From positions 12,377,397 to 12,441,396 of the forward strand of contig NC_134652.1 of the NCBI RefSeq assembly GCF_030463565.1: a DNA stretch of 64,000 nt, read 5' to 3'. The position numbers and the translations under genes are program-made. The stretch comes from Pelecanus crispus (Eukaryota; Chordata; Aves; Pelecaniformes; Pelecanidae). Under the pieces are notes generated by a model that searched no databases, was not told the DNA's origin, and was given only the letters and a program-made list of their open reading frames with translations. Shown here piece by piece: positions 13,371-26,348 of this stretch (its first letter is position 1; every line of letters begins with the position of its first letter).

Positions 13371-16300
13371 AAGAAGGCTTATTTCATTACGAATACTGTA
13401 TCTGTACAGTTTCAGCAGCACTACCAGAGGGCTGATATCATGATAGGGTGAAACAGAGGGTTTAGGAGCAAATCGGTTTTGAAAAGCCTTTGTGAAACTT
13501 GTTTTTGATAACCCTGATTTTCATTTATTTTCCCAATACACACTTGGGAGAAAAAGTTGTGTGGGAGATATGCCTGCCTCTTCCATCAGGAGCTGAGAAA
13601 ACTTTTACTCATCAATTCGCTTGTGAAATTCTCCAGCAAAAACAACTGCCTGAAACCTTTCAAAAAACACAGAACGTGCAATATTAGAAGGAATCCGAAC
13701 ATAACACTTCCCTTGACAGAGCCTTCAAGGAAGGCAGAGTAAATTGTGAGACCAGACTGCTTTAGCAGGGAACCATCAGTGGAATGGAGCAGGGGAAGGG
13801 CTGAGGGACTGCATGTTCACTGAAGCATATGGTTACCAATTTGCTGGACATATGTTGTATTCCCCACAGGGCACAGGAGGACTTTTGGATTAAAGGGTGT
13901 AAATCATTGGTTATCACCATAGAATTAAGTTCTATTCTAAATGTACAGAGTCTAAATATATACCTTTTTCTCCCCAGAGATCTCTTCCCCTAGTCGCAGC
14001 TCAAAAAACCCACCAATCACACTGTATGTTGATTTTAAGAAAGAAAATGAAAATAACTATTCACACAGACTTTCCTCCCTTTATTATAATACCTTTTTGG
14101 GGGCAGGGAGGGACAGAAAAGGGCGGGGAGAAAGTCAAAAGATAGAAAAATGTCTTGGGACATTTTATCCCGTAATTTCCAGAGGGAGCCATTGATCACA
14201 GATGTGCTTTTACACCACAACAGCACCTAATTATTTTTCAGGACTGTTGCAATACATGCTTAGGAATCTCTGAATAATAGAACCATATGGTAACATTGTC
14301 AGAAAGAGAAAATAGGAACCCAGTAGGCTGGGGGGGGCGGGGAGGGAGAAGGCATTAAAATGTGCTGGCTGTAAATAGAAAACAATTTGTCAAACAAAGA
14401 ATGAGGAAAAAGCCGGAATGTGCATTGTTGAAGATAAAGATTTTCTTCACATTTGCTGGAGAAGATTCCAAGAGACTTGTTCTTTGTTTCCCAGCCTTTT
14501 TGCTACAGTCGTTCCCAGAACATCTGTCCTGTGAGACTGGGTACGGTGCTGTCACAAAATTTTTGGAGGACTGAGGAGGAACTTGGACAACTGCTTTACA
14601 CCAGGGCAGGAGACCTGGACACAAGATGCATGGGGAGTTCTGGATGTGCCATCAGTTGTGTGAGGTCTGATGCTTCTGTGAAAGCTTCTCCTGGTGTCCT
14701 GAAAGGTGCTGAAGCAGCTCCAGAAATACGGGAGGCTTTGCCATGGAAACTTTTCATTTGGGACGCTGTCTGTCTGGACAGAGGTTGTCCAGGCAATCTT
14801 GGTGTCTCCAGCTTCACAACCATACAAACACAGACTTGAGGCACCCACACTCCTTTCTGAAGAAGTTAAGCCAGGACTCACTGAAGGGTTTGGCTCTCAC
14901 AGGCACACTGAAAAGAGCTCCTTTTAGGCCCAAGAACTTCCACCTCTGCCTGGCACACCTCAGAGAGAAACAGATGTATGTGAAATGGATAACACATACA
15001 GGAGGGGGTAGTCTGATATGTCCATGATGGTGTCAATTCTATTTTACATACACTATAGTTACGGTTCACCCAGAGCCCAGGACCTTCTGATGCTCCACAC
15101 TTGCAGCTGGGCTGTGAGATATCCCAAAATCCCAAACATCCGAAGTCCTCAAGATCCTCCTGGATAAAATGCTCACTTAGAAAGAAGAGAGCTGCCTGAG
15201 GAAAACCCATGCCCAATAACTGGTAGAACCATGCTGGAACATTACCACGGCTGAGCTCCTTTCCCCTGACTTAATCTACATCCTTACTGCAAAGTGGGTA
15301 GGTCAGAGCTCAGCTTCAAAAGCAGCCTGGGCTCTAATCTGCCTTACCAGATGGACAAGAAAACACACGCTAAAAGTGGCATAAGGGCTTCTTGTCTAAG
15401 TGGTTACAGGATTGGGAGCTAAGGTAAGTTTCCAGGATAAACCTGCAACGCAGCACCAAATACAGGAGAGACACCCACATGCGCGCAAGACGAGGCTTCT
15501 TCCACCGCACAGCTTGAGGTGAAATGACTCCACACGCTACTCATCTGTGTGGGCGTTGCAGTGCAGGAAATCCACCTGGCTGAAATCAAGGCGTCAGGAG
15601 GTGACTGAGGCTGTGCACGGAGGTGGAAGGAGCCTCTCCTGAACAAAAGGATGCCACTGCAGTGATCACAATGTCCCCAGCATGAGGCAGGGGCAGCTGT
15701 AATTGTGCAAAGTGCTCTTTATTCATTACCCTTTGCTTGCGCCTTGATTGCGCCTCTCAAAAAAACTTCAGGGCCACTTCTTTCTCCTCCTCAGCAAGAT
15801 GCAATTTCCTCTCTCCTCCTGGAGAGTACATTTAATCATTCTGCAAGGGACCAACAAGTTTAATTGGCCCAGTGAGCTAATTTTAGATCTTCATTCCTGA
15901 CTTCAGATTCACTTCAAATACACATTATGAACAGGAAATATAAATGCTAACAATGTTAGGGTCACATTTTTCCAAGGGGCCCAGAAATCTTCACTGCAGC
16001 TATGTTCTTTTGCATATATAAATAACTAAAGTCACAAATGATAATTGTTAATTATCTGCCTAATGTGCAGAGAGCATCAGGTAGCCGGATCTCCAGAGGG
16101 CATTCACTGCAACCACAGCTGATTGCAGGAACAAAATTGGAAACTGCTTCCCACGCACAGGCCCATAACGTCACTGAAGGATTGGAAAAGGGAAGGAAAT
16201 ATGAAGACCTGTGTTCCACCCCTCAAAAACCCCCAAGCCTAAATAACCTGAAGAAAAGCCAAGAGAACGAACTAGCTAGCCTTTGACAAAACTGAAAATG

Positions 16301-19012
16301 ACTACTCAGTCTATTAAAAAATAACTACAGATGACATTAAGATATATTGCCATCATCCTTGCTTAAGTAAGTTAGTTTCAAGGAAATAAGAACAAACTCT
16401 TCATGCTTATTTCTTTTATTTTCTTTAGCTAGTTACAAAGGAACTAGTCTGGGCACAGGTAATAACCTTCCTACACACCAGGAAACTCTACAGGCTGGTT
16501 TACTCTGCTAAGACTCAGTTTATAATTAAAGCAGTGTAATATTTTTCATTGGCCTGTTGTTAATCTTGGCCCACATAAATCCTTCTGGATTGCCTCAGGT
16601 GCTGGCTAAGGAATGTAGTGACCATGTGTTAGCCAGGCCTAGACTCAACTGTTTCTCCTCATCAAGACCCAGACCTATCACTCTTCCAAACACTTTCCAA
16701 TTTGACATTATCTTTCTGCTTTTGCTTACCATTGCCAGCTTAATCCCTCTGTCCCTTCTGGCTTTCTTTAGCAATTACCATTTCCTAGATTTCTCTTTTT
16801 CACGACATGAGTTTTGGATTATTTTCTTCGCAGATTTAGAAGTCTGCCCAAGCCAAACCTCAATGTTGATTTCCGCCCAGGTTTTTAATCCTCCTAAATC
16901 AATTTGTATTGTCTTTTGTCAACATTGATTGTCACAAAACCTCTCCTATCTTGCCATGATCAGCTTTTAAGTATTTTGTTAATCTTTTTTGCTCAGGGCA
17001 GAAGAGGAATATTTTAAATTTCCAGCTCAGCACCAGGAGAGCTCAGCATACTGCTTAGGGGCCAATACATTGCACAGGAAATATGTTCCCTATAGACATT
17101 CCTAGATGATAGAGTGGAAGTTGCATGTGACAGACCAAACTCTGTTTTCTTAGTGATTCATAAAGGATTTGCATCTACAACAGACACCCAACATAACAAT
17201 AATTACATGCCTAAATCCTTAACAAACCACACCACTGAGAAAGACTTTCCAGATGCATTTATCAGAAAAAGGTTCAAGCGATAGCCTCTTCTGCCGCTGT
17301 GCTTAGATATCTGACCTAGATATATAACTATATATAACTATATCCAGTTCCAAGACTGAGAGCAGAGTTGCAGTTTTCATGGCTCGTTTCACCATTGACT
17401 TACCACTTATTATTATTCTTTTATGAGGGGATCACAGCAAGTGCCAACAAAGAGGGTATTTTCTGTAGATGTCCACAGGAACAATAAAAAGACCCAGAGC
17501 ATCCTATAAAAAAAATAAAATACATGAATAAAGACTTGTTGCTCCAGATAGAATGGGGCAATAAAAAAATAACACTGTAGACTGTATTCATTGGGTACTT
17601 TGTCTTATTTAGGTTTCCCTATCTGCTTGCAGAGATAGCCCTGTTCCCTGAACAGCCAGTATACACAAAATTGCTTTAAACTGTGCTGCTATAACACAGC
17701 CACCTTAGATAAAATGTAAGGCTTTCTGGATGGACAGCAGTCAGTCAGGGGAAGCCTTCTTAATGATGATATGAATTTGAAAACACTCATTTCTTAAAAT
17801 CGTGAATGTGACAAGTGGATTCAATGAATTCAGCCTGTGATCTTCTATTAGCTGTCCTTGGCCTAGCAGATTTTTCTGGGCAAGAACATCATCTGTGGAG
17901 CTGAGGCTGGGGGCTTGTACCAGCTCCCTTGGGATGCTGGTCTTGGATTCCAATTGTCCCTGAACCCACTCTTGTCCAGCACGCTTTGTGTCCTAGGAAG
18001 ACAACTTGAGGCTCATCCTTAAAAAATGGCCACATAAAACTCTGTAGAGAGGATGTATTTTCAGTCTCTGCCACAATGCTAGTGAGTAATGGGTATGCAG
18101 CAATAGAGTCACATTTCCATCATGTCAGCTTCGCTTAGCATCCTTTCACAGTTTCTTTTTTGTCACACCACTGACTAACCTGACAGAGACTAACATAGCA
18201 TGAAGCAAGGTAACGTGATTGAAGAGTTTGAGAGATATTACACCAAATACATTGCAATGAAATTTGTAGCGCTAACAGCTTTCCCTCCCTCCTCTTTTTT
18301 TCTTGAGAAGAGCGCAGATGGGGAGAAATGCGGTATTCAAAACTAGAAAGGGCCTTAAAAGCAAATCATGTGAATCCCTCAGTCCAGTAACTTGAAAGCT
18401 GGCCTTTATTTTGGAAAGTTTCCAGCAGTGCCAGTAAGCTGAGAGAGAGGGGAAGAGAGGACCTTGGCCCTAACCAGGGTCTTTCCTGCGCTGAAGGTGT
18501 GGGCACTGCCACTGTTAGTGGAGAATCCCCACAGATGACTCAACGAGCTACACAACACTGATTAGTAACAACCTTCATCATTTTCTTCCCTTTATGCTAA
18601 ATCTGAATCTGCTCTCTCCCCAGAACAAGGTCAGAGCTGGGCCATTCCCTTCCTTTCATTTCCTCCCCTGACCCCTATTTTGAATATTGCTGTTAAAGTA
18701 TGATGGCCTAAGAAGTTCTCTTCATTTGTACCCATAAAGTCATCCACATATCAGGGCATCAGAAGGAAAATGATGCTGCTATCCACAGCTTTCAACCCTT
18801 TCCCCTGACTCTGACTCAGGTTATCCAGTGCCATGACTTTTCATTTCTTTCTTGGCTCCTTGGGACCCCTGGGTGCTTTATACCCTGTGATGCAACCAAA
18901 GAACACTGGTTATGATATATTTCTCTTTTAGGTTACGCCAGTTTTCTTAGTAGGCCTTTTGCTGAGGAACTGCTAATTCCTTCAACCTTAGTGTCATAAT
19001 GATACCGTCTTC

Positions 19013-19071
19013 CTGAAAGAAAGAACCAAAGGGAAGAAAGACAGAAAGGACAGAAAGAAAGAAAAAGAATA
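19013..19071. repeat. (GAAA)n-like purine-rich tract
   Basis: Imperfect GAAA/GACA units on the + strand. The opposite strand gives a Phe/Leu/Ser-rich chance frame. Confidence 0.85.
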
Positions 19072-20347
19072 CAAACAACTTGCTTAGCATTACCACCAAG
19101 ATGTAATTCAAAACTACAGAAACATTCACAAACTCCTGCACCAAAACCTAGGTAATCACGCCAATCAACCAAAACAAAGCTATTCTGTAGCATTATTAAT
19201 GACAATAAGGGGTAAAATTACAATCAAGTTTCCACCGACTCCACAATACTGCAGTACCATTACATTGGTATCTTAGTAAAGAAACCTTAGACAACTATTT
19301 AAAATTAATTGATTTTTCCACAGAAATACTCTTTGAAATGTCCATAAAATTAGAAATAATTAACACAAGTGTGATAGCGCTACTTTTTTGCTTTCGTAGA
19401 AATGGGGTCTACAGTGTCTGCTGGGACACAGAAAATATCACATTTTACAACAAGCAAACCTTCTCATTTTTCTCTCTTTATGAAGTGATTTTCTAACTCA
19501 AGCTAACTTAATAATAACTTTCTACTTCTTGCTTTTTAGTTTGATTAAAGTTCTCACATGTGCCTTTAACTTCCTGACTTGCCCTGGACTTTACATGTCT
19601 CTCTTGAGGTTTCATTTCAACCTACTTTCCCACCCCTGACACTTCAGACTCTTTCCACAGCATAAAAATACATCTTTATTGGTGCTAGCTGTTCAGAGCA
19701 TCTTCTGGTGTTCATATTGTTCATCCACCTCTTTCAGCGTTGACTCATCTCTGTGACGTCCACTATTATCTGTCCTGTCATTTCTAATGCATGCTTACAG
19801 CATGATGATGTGTTTTCCCTTCCACACTGATAGACAGATATGGTTTGAGAGAGAGAAGTGATATAAGATAAAGGGCTTTCCTACTGATCTCACATCAGCT
19901 GGGTTATTCCACAATGACACATTTTTCATCAGAACCCCCATCAAAACCAGAGGAGACCTCTGTTCCCCCAAAATATCAGCCTTTCTTTAGCTGGATGTCC
20001 TTAATCACCATTTGTTAATTTGCTACATTCCCACTCAGTGCTATTCTACACACATTTTTGCATTTGTGTAACTTTAGCAGTTAAAGTTGAGCCATTTTTC
20101 TATGAAATGTCTATAAAACATAAGCTTTAAGAAGGTGCTTATCCTGGATATCATACCCATGGATATAATAGTGGAAGAATTTCTAACAAAAATCAAGTAA
20201 AATCGTGGTGACCTACAAAGCAAGCTTGAAGGCATCATCCCCCACTTCTCACTGGCCTACAACACTGGGAAGGTAAATTATTGCACACTAACATCATGCT
20301 TGGCTCTTCCTGTGAACTATGGCAGTGGCAGCCTCCCAAAGCTAGGG

Positions 20348-20651
20348 ACAAGTTGTTAGCAATAGGACGAGAGGAAATGGGCTCAAGCTGCGCCAGGGGA
20401 GGCTTAGGTTGGATATTAGGAAAAATTTCTTCATGGAAAGGGTGGTCAGGCATTGGAACAGGCTGCCCAGAGAGGTGGTGGAGTCACCATCTTTGGAAGC
20501 GTTCAAAAAACGGGTAGATGTGGCACTTCGGGACATGGTTTAGCCTAGTCTACCCTTGATTTGTTTAGTGTGGACTTGGTAATATAGGTTAATGGTTGGA
20601 GTGGATGATCTTAAAGGTCTTTTCCAACCTAAGCAATTCTATGATTCTATG
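20348..20651 (+). mobile_element. CR1 LINE 3' fragment
   Basis: It encodes the last ~60 codons of CR1 ORF2 in an unbroken frame (20358-20543, with [31 protein letters not shown] and terminal DMV-stop). A 3' UTR follows with ggatgatcttaaaggtc, ending in ttctatgattctatga at 20651. It is the same subfamily as the copy at 51743-52468 but in the opposite orientation. The 5' limit is approximate. Confidence 0.93.
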
Positions 20652-23600
20652 ACAACAGCGGAGAGGAAGACCGGCAACATCCAGACCACTCTCACATAGG
20701 CTGCAGACCCCCGTAAGAGCAGGTCTGTGCCTGGGGCAGTTTCTGACCTCGTGTCTCGCCCAGCCCATGGTCAGTGGGCACCACCACACAGCCCGCTCTC
20801 TCCTCAGCTTGAGCTGAATTGAGGTTTCAGCCACACATTTGTGTTCTGCTCCAGGTCTGGGGAGCTGCTTGCTGTTTTGGAAGTTTGAGGGCAAGGGAAC
20901 CAGCAGCCTTTGGAGACTGGTCAGCAATACAGATTCAGACACCCTGACAACTGGACTGATCCAAGGCAGACCATGTTTGGGGAAGGGAAGGCTGCAGGGA
21001 ATCAGTTTTGCTCAGCAGCAGGTGATGTAACACCTCTGGAAAGCAAGATGGGCAGAGCGCTCTGATGCATCCTCTCTCTGTTACAAGAGTAAGAACTGGG
21101 GATGAAGGATATTCATACAAATGTGGGAAAAAGCAGAACAGAGGGAAGAAGGAACAAGCAGACGGGGAGGAGGAGGTGCTGAAAACCGGCAGGGGAACAG
21201 CTCTTTCTGGGAGAGAGTAGAAAGGATTTTGTGTTGAAGAAAGCTGTCGCCAGTTATTTTTGTACAGATTTTAAAGTTCACCGAACCCAGCTCTGGAAGT
21301 TGCATGTTGTGTTTTTGGCTGGCAATATCAACATACCATATGGAGAAGCCTCAGTTTGAGCTTTACAATATTGTTTGGATTCGATATTGACGTATTTTCA
21401 TTACCGAACCTGCCTTGAATTGTATGTTCTTTTCTTTTGATGTATGATGGATGAAACAAACCCATAAAACAAAGAATCAAAAACAAAAAACAAAAGAAAT
21501 GCACAGGGAAATTCCTGTATTTTGAATTAGACCTGAAATTCATTGACTTTAGCATCCTGTCTTTAACAGCATCTACCAGACACAGTAGATTCCAGACAAG
21601 AGGAAGAGGCAAGAAATACTATACTACCGTAGATACCATGGATGCTGTTTCTCCATCTGTTTGTCCCATTATTATTGGACTGCTTCCCTGTTTTAGGGAT
21701 TTGCTGAACTAGTAGGGTAACGAGGGGAACAGTCTAAAGATAGTCCTTACATTTACTGGTATAATAAGAAATTAAGGGCAGCAGCTCCCGCCTTCTACGC
21801 TCTGAGAAGATCCCTAGCAGAAAATAATCTGGAACAAAAACTTGGAATGGATGAAAGTGTAGAGGCTGAAGGGAGTGAAACATACAGGGAACAGAAGAAC
21901 TGGAGGTCCCAGAGACAGAGGAGCTGAAATAATTTTCTAGTTTTTCTACTTGTAAGGCTTTTTGCTTGTAATGTTTTATTCTTCTGCTGAAATTGTGCCG
22001 TATGTACGTTGAAAAGCTCAGGGCTTTTGTCACTCCAGACCACCGATCACCGCCAAAAAAGTCAGAGGGTAGGTGCAAGTCTCCAGCCATGAGAACCATG
22101 TCAAGAGAGAAGGGCAACTTACTTTGCAGACCTGGGATGCTGTAAGGATATCAGTTAATTACATGGACTCTTGTCCACAGGGAATATGAGAATCCCAAGA
22201 AGCAACCTCTGAGCTGCATGGAGGAGCTGCAAGAATACAGGGGAAGCCTAAGGGAGGCCAGCTTCATGAGGCCAAAACTGGCATTTGTATATCTGAACCT
22301 GGTTTGGGTTTTTTTTTAATAATGTATTAAGATTGCAAACTTTTTATAACATGAATACTATTGACTACATTCTTCTTGTGCTTAACACCTCATGTCCTTG
22401 TCCTGGATAGGGTCTCTCATTGCTACTATAATATGAAATCCAACAACCAACAGTATCCAGCAAACAGCCTGTACTAGACTTTAACCTGACAGCTGTGCAG
22501 TGAAAGATTTTGCATTTTGTAAACCTCTCTTTAGCCAGTCACTGTCCCTACTTGATACTTTTTGCTACAACCTGCATTTTAATAAACTGTACTTTCCTCT
22601 GCTAATTATCAGCAGCGGCATGAAATCAAGCAGTAGTAAAAGGCCCTCCTACACATCTCTTCCTCCTCCTTGCAGCCCATGCCACACCAAACCACGTATT
22701 TGCATTTTCAGACACTGCTTGCCTGAAATGTAATTGAAGACATACAGATCATCTGTTTACAGTAACAAATTATGGTAATTTCAGCAAGGCTTTCATGGCA
22801 ATTTCACTCCTAACGTGGCTATTTTCGATATGCAGTTAAAACACAAGAAAGATGATGGTGAGATGATCAGAAAGCTTGCAAAGACGTTAGATGAATAAGG
22901 AATGTTGTAGTAATCTTTGCTATAGATATCAGAAAAGCTATACTAAAAAGAGAGCCTCTTTTCCCTTCCTGGAACTCCAGATAAGGAAATTACAAGTACG
23001 TGACTGCAGCACTGTACGGTGTGATATTACCCTCTGTAGCCGGTGTGGGTTGTGCTGTGCAAGGGAGAACCCTGCTAGCCATGACCCTGCTCCAAAACTT
23101 CTCTTGAGCATCTCTCTAGCAGCAACTCCTGTACTTTCTCCCCTTGGCATCTATGTCTATTCTTTAGCCTTTCTACAGACTACAGAGCATATCCATCTTC
23201 CAGGTAGCTGCAGGAGCCATGCAACACAAGTTCAAATTCCTGCTTGATTCACCTCATGAGATTTTCGACTATGGTTATGGCCTCTGGTCTGCATTTATTA
23301 AAGCCTGGTGAGATGGGGTGCCCAGAACTCTGCTGTAGAGCCAGAAGCATGAGAACCTTTTTCACTGATCTCCTGTCGCCACAACTTATGGAAAGTTGTG
23401 GTGTTGGTAAAGATTTAGAAAGAACTGTGGACAGCAAAGGGAGTTATTCCACTGTGGTTGGAATCAAAGGATCCCTGGAGAAACAGCTTGTTCGTTACAC
23501 TGGGCACTGGCAGAGAAACTGGTCTCTACCAGTGGCCAACGCAGAACAGGTCTCTGATCTCCCTGTAGATATTCACTGCAGGGAAAAGCTTCATTGGATT

Positions 23601-24060
23601 CAATTATTTTCAGGCTTTTCCTGTACAAGTGGCAAAAAGGAAAGGGAAAAGGCGTAGATTCATTTTTAATTTGCACTGAAGGTCACAATTAAAACCTGAA
23701 ACTACACCTTGGGGTGGGGGGGGAGAAACACTGCCCCTGTTAATATCACTGATATCACTTACTTAGACTTTAGTTCATGTGACTGATATCCCACTAGCCT
23801 GCCTACTTGCTGCTCAGTTCCTAACACTCTGCTGCTGGTGTTTCTGAAAAATTTTTCCACCTCTGCTTGTGCTGGAGTTGGAGCAGTGGGACAGAGAGAG
23901 GAAAAAAAACCCAACATTGCTGAAAACCCAACACTATCACCATGCCCTCATTTCTACTTGTAAGAGCATTTGTGCAACACTAACCCAGTTCTGTCATCTC
24001 ATAATCTTTAAAGGTATTTATTACCACAAGCACTGCTGAGGTTGGAAGCAGTTGTAGTGT

Positions 24061-24155
24061 TCCCATTGCAGAGCAGATCAGATAATTTGCCCAAAGACAC
24101 CTGAGACAACTCAGGTCTGCCAAGCCAAGGCACGGTGCTATGCTACCTTCCCACT
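24061..24155 (-). mobile_element. MIR-type SINE fossil
   Basis: AATTTGCCCAAAGACACC, then CAGGTCTGCCAAGCC and GGTGCTATGCTACC fit the reverse complement of the MIR core and its tRNA-derived box region, in order and with correct spacing. It is diverged. Confidence 0.6.
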
Positions 24156-25126
24156 GGTTCAGCTGATCCTTGTTCACATCTATATTCTCCCATGCTTTCA
24201 GAATATCCACCAGTTTATTCTCATTTTTTAAAGAAATTAAAACAAATTATTATTTGCACAAAGAACAGTTTTTCTACCAGAAACCACAGCTGAGTACATT
24301 AAATCTTGAAAATATTAAGTCATTCTGGAACACAAGTACTCCCTGAATTTCACTAAATGCTTGGTTAAAGTTCTTAAAAATGAGCCATAGTCCAAGTCCT
24401 ATTAATAGATTACTGCTGTTAGCAAAATTCTTTCTTTTCATCACGAGGAAGAATATGAAGCATTGATGAAATTATTCAGATTAATAGGATATAGCAAGTA
24501 TTTCTCAACTACTCTGACCCCATCGAAGTAACCCAGTTATTTTTACAAAGCTATTGATCAAGCGGAGACAGCTGGAAAACACAGTTGACGTTGAACACAA
24601 GTGGCTTCCATGTGCATAACTTGATTCATTTAAGAGACTAAATGTACATATAAATGAGTATTTTTCCAATGATGCAGTTATAATGAACTGCAAAAAGTTT
24701 CTGTATAAAAGAAACAACAACCTGACAGGACAGAAAAGCAGCATCTTCTAGGCAGAAGACAGTTCTGGAAGAAAGATACTAAGTTTTCACACCCGTATCA
24801 GAAAGGTAAGACTTCATATCTTTTGCTCATCAAGCGACAACAGGTTATATGCAGATGAGATGTAAACAGAAAGTTTCTATCAAAAGCCTGGAATTGTCCC
24901 ATATATAAGGCAGATGAATTGACCCAGGGGAAATTCAGGTTAGCAAGAGAGTAAAGCAGCCTTGCAAAACTGACTTTGTAATTTTCAGATTGGTGATGTC
25001 AGTTATCTTTTTGAACTTCTGTTCCCCATCTCTGACCTTCTTGCAAGAAATGAAATACTGATCTTCAGGAGAAACAGCCAGGTCAACCCCCCTGCACTTA
25101 TTCGAACCCACTTGGCATGCTGGGAG

Positions 25127-25200
25127 GAAGGATGGTTCTGTGGTTAAGTCAACTGAGAGTTGGATTCTGTTCCTAGCCTCCTCTGTGACTGTGGGTGTCT
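25127..25200 (+). mobile_element. MIR-type SINE fossil
   Basis: GTGGTTAAG, then GAGAGTTGGATTCTGTTCC, then CCTCCTCTGTGACTGTGGG parallel the MIR order (box A region, box B-like GGATTCnnnTCC, core CTGTGTGACCTTGGG). No open frame is relevant. Confidence 0.65.
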
Positions 25201-25514
25201 AAAAATTATAAATTATTCCTCTGACAAAAGAGAGGCTGCAGAGGAATTTCATTCACCAGCATGTGCGAGCATGCTCAGATACTGGAGCATTAGCATATGA
25301 CAAAGTCTGTACATGCAAAACATCGGCATGGTGCAACTATTGCTGCATTTGACTTCACCCCATAGAATTTATGTCAGATCTCAGACACTTCTCATACTGA
25401 GGTATGCTGTTGCAAAGACAGGGTCAATGTGCACAGTGGGATACAATGTGGATTGTACTGTTCTGCCACAATTAGTACCAAAGTTTTCATTTGGCCCTCA
25501 TACAGGACTTATTT

Positions 25515-25540
25515 AAAAAAAAAAAAAAAAAAAAAAAAAA
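25515..25540. repeat. Poly-A run, 26 bases
   Basis: Uninterrupted A26. No retrocopied gene is recognisable upstream, so it is treated as a simple homopolymer. Confidence 0.95.
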
Positions 25541-26332
25541 TCACTCAAGCAAAAAGAGCATCAAATGGAGATACCAGGGTACCAGCCTGGCAGACAAGGC
25601 ATCAACTGTCTATAGCCAACAATGCCCATTACAAACACGGGAAGCAAGAGGCTGTGAGACATATATTGCTTCAGCTGTATTTTTACCTGTATTGCCTACA
25701 GGCATTTCAATTTCCTATCTCCCACCTATTTATACTGTGTCTACAGGAGTTATGTGAGCTGGTGGCAAGCTTTGTTATCTGTCATGCTGAAGTTGAAAGG
25801 AAATCAGAGATTCTCCTACAACAAATAAACTGAGGTAGATAAATCCTTAAGATGAGCCAGCATCTGACAGAGCCAGAAAACTCCCCTTTCTCTGCCTCTA
25901 TTTCTGTAGCACACCTCTAAAGAGACAGCTCTGCTCCAGTCTACCGCAGAGTTCATTAGGAAGACACTGCATGATGCATCAGATGTAGGTGTGAGTGGGA
26001 AGCAAAGTTCATAGTTTCATGAAGCATTTTGCAAATGCTTTTCTAAGCATGTGTAGTATAATTTGCCTCAGCTGTTTAAACTCTTGCACTCAGAGCTCTG
26101 CTCAGTAGAGTACTTCAAGCTACACAAGAAAAATTTAATTAAAGCTTCATAAATATTTCTGTAAAGAAAGCTAAGTGAATTCTGTGCAAGCAAAAGGAAC
26201 CAAACTGACTGACATCTCTATGAGCTGAATTCCCTGGTTTACTTACAAAGCAGTCCAAGGGCAAACACAAAGCCAATTTTCCTCCTACACAATATACGTC
26301 AACCTGAGGAACCTTCCAGGAAAGAATGCATC

Positions 26333-26348
26333 CATTCATTCATTCATT
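26333..26348. repeat. (CATT)4 microsatellite
   Basis: Four perfect CATT units. Confidence 0.95.

Larger units (their letters stand above)
11561..20347. other. Intergenic, no gene seen
   Basis: Mostly unique AT-rich DNA. Positions about 15690-15900 (ttgcttgcgccttgattgcg, ttaattggcccagtg) look like possible conserved non-coding sequence. Near 15393-15435 a short AGTGGTTACAGGATTGGGAG segment may be the head of another MIR. Confidence 0.7.

Noticed and set aside
16557..16928. 123-codon + strand frame with a hydrophobic stretch
   Set aside because: The hydrophobicity comes from T-rich sequence (TTT/CTT codons), and there is no family resemblance.
20281..20517. 78-codon + strand frame and - strand frames over 20.2-20.5 kb
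   Set aside because: Out-of-frame or antisense readings of the CR1 fragment. The true CR1 frame is 20358-20543.
23226..23246. GTTCAAATTCC, resembling a tRNA B box
   Set aside because: No matching A box, cloverleaf or acceptor stem around it.
23244..23657. 137-codon + strand frame
   Set aside because: No domain or family resemblance, and no flanking gene structure. Length is within chance expectation for a 64-kb window.
25515..25540. A26 run considered as the tail of a processed pseudogene
   Set aside because: No recognisable coding sequence, polyadenylation signal or target duplication upstream.
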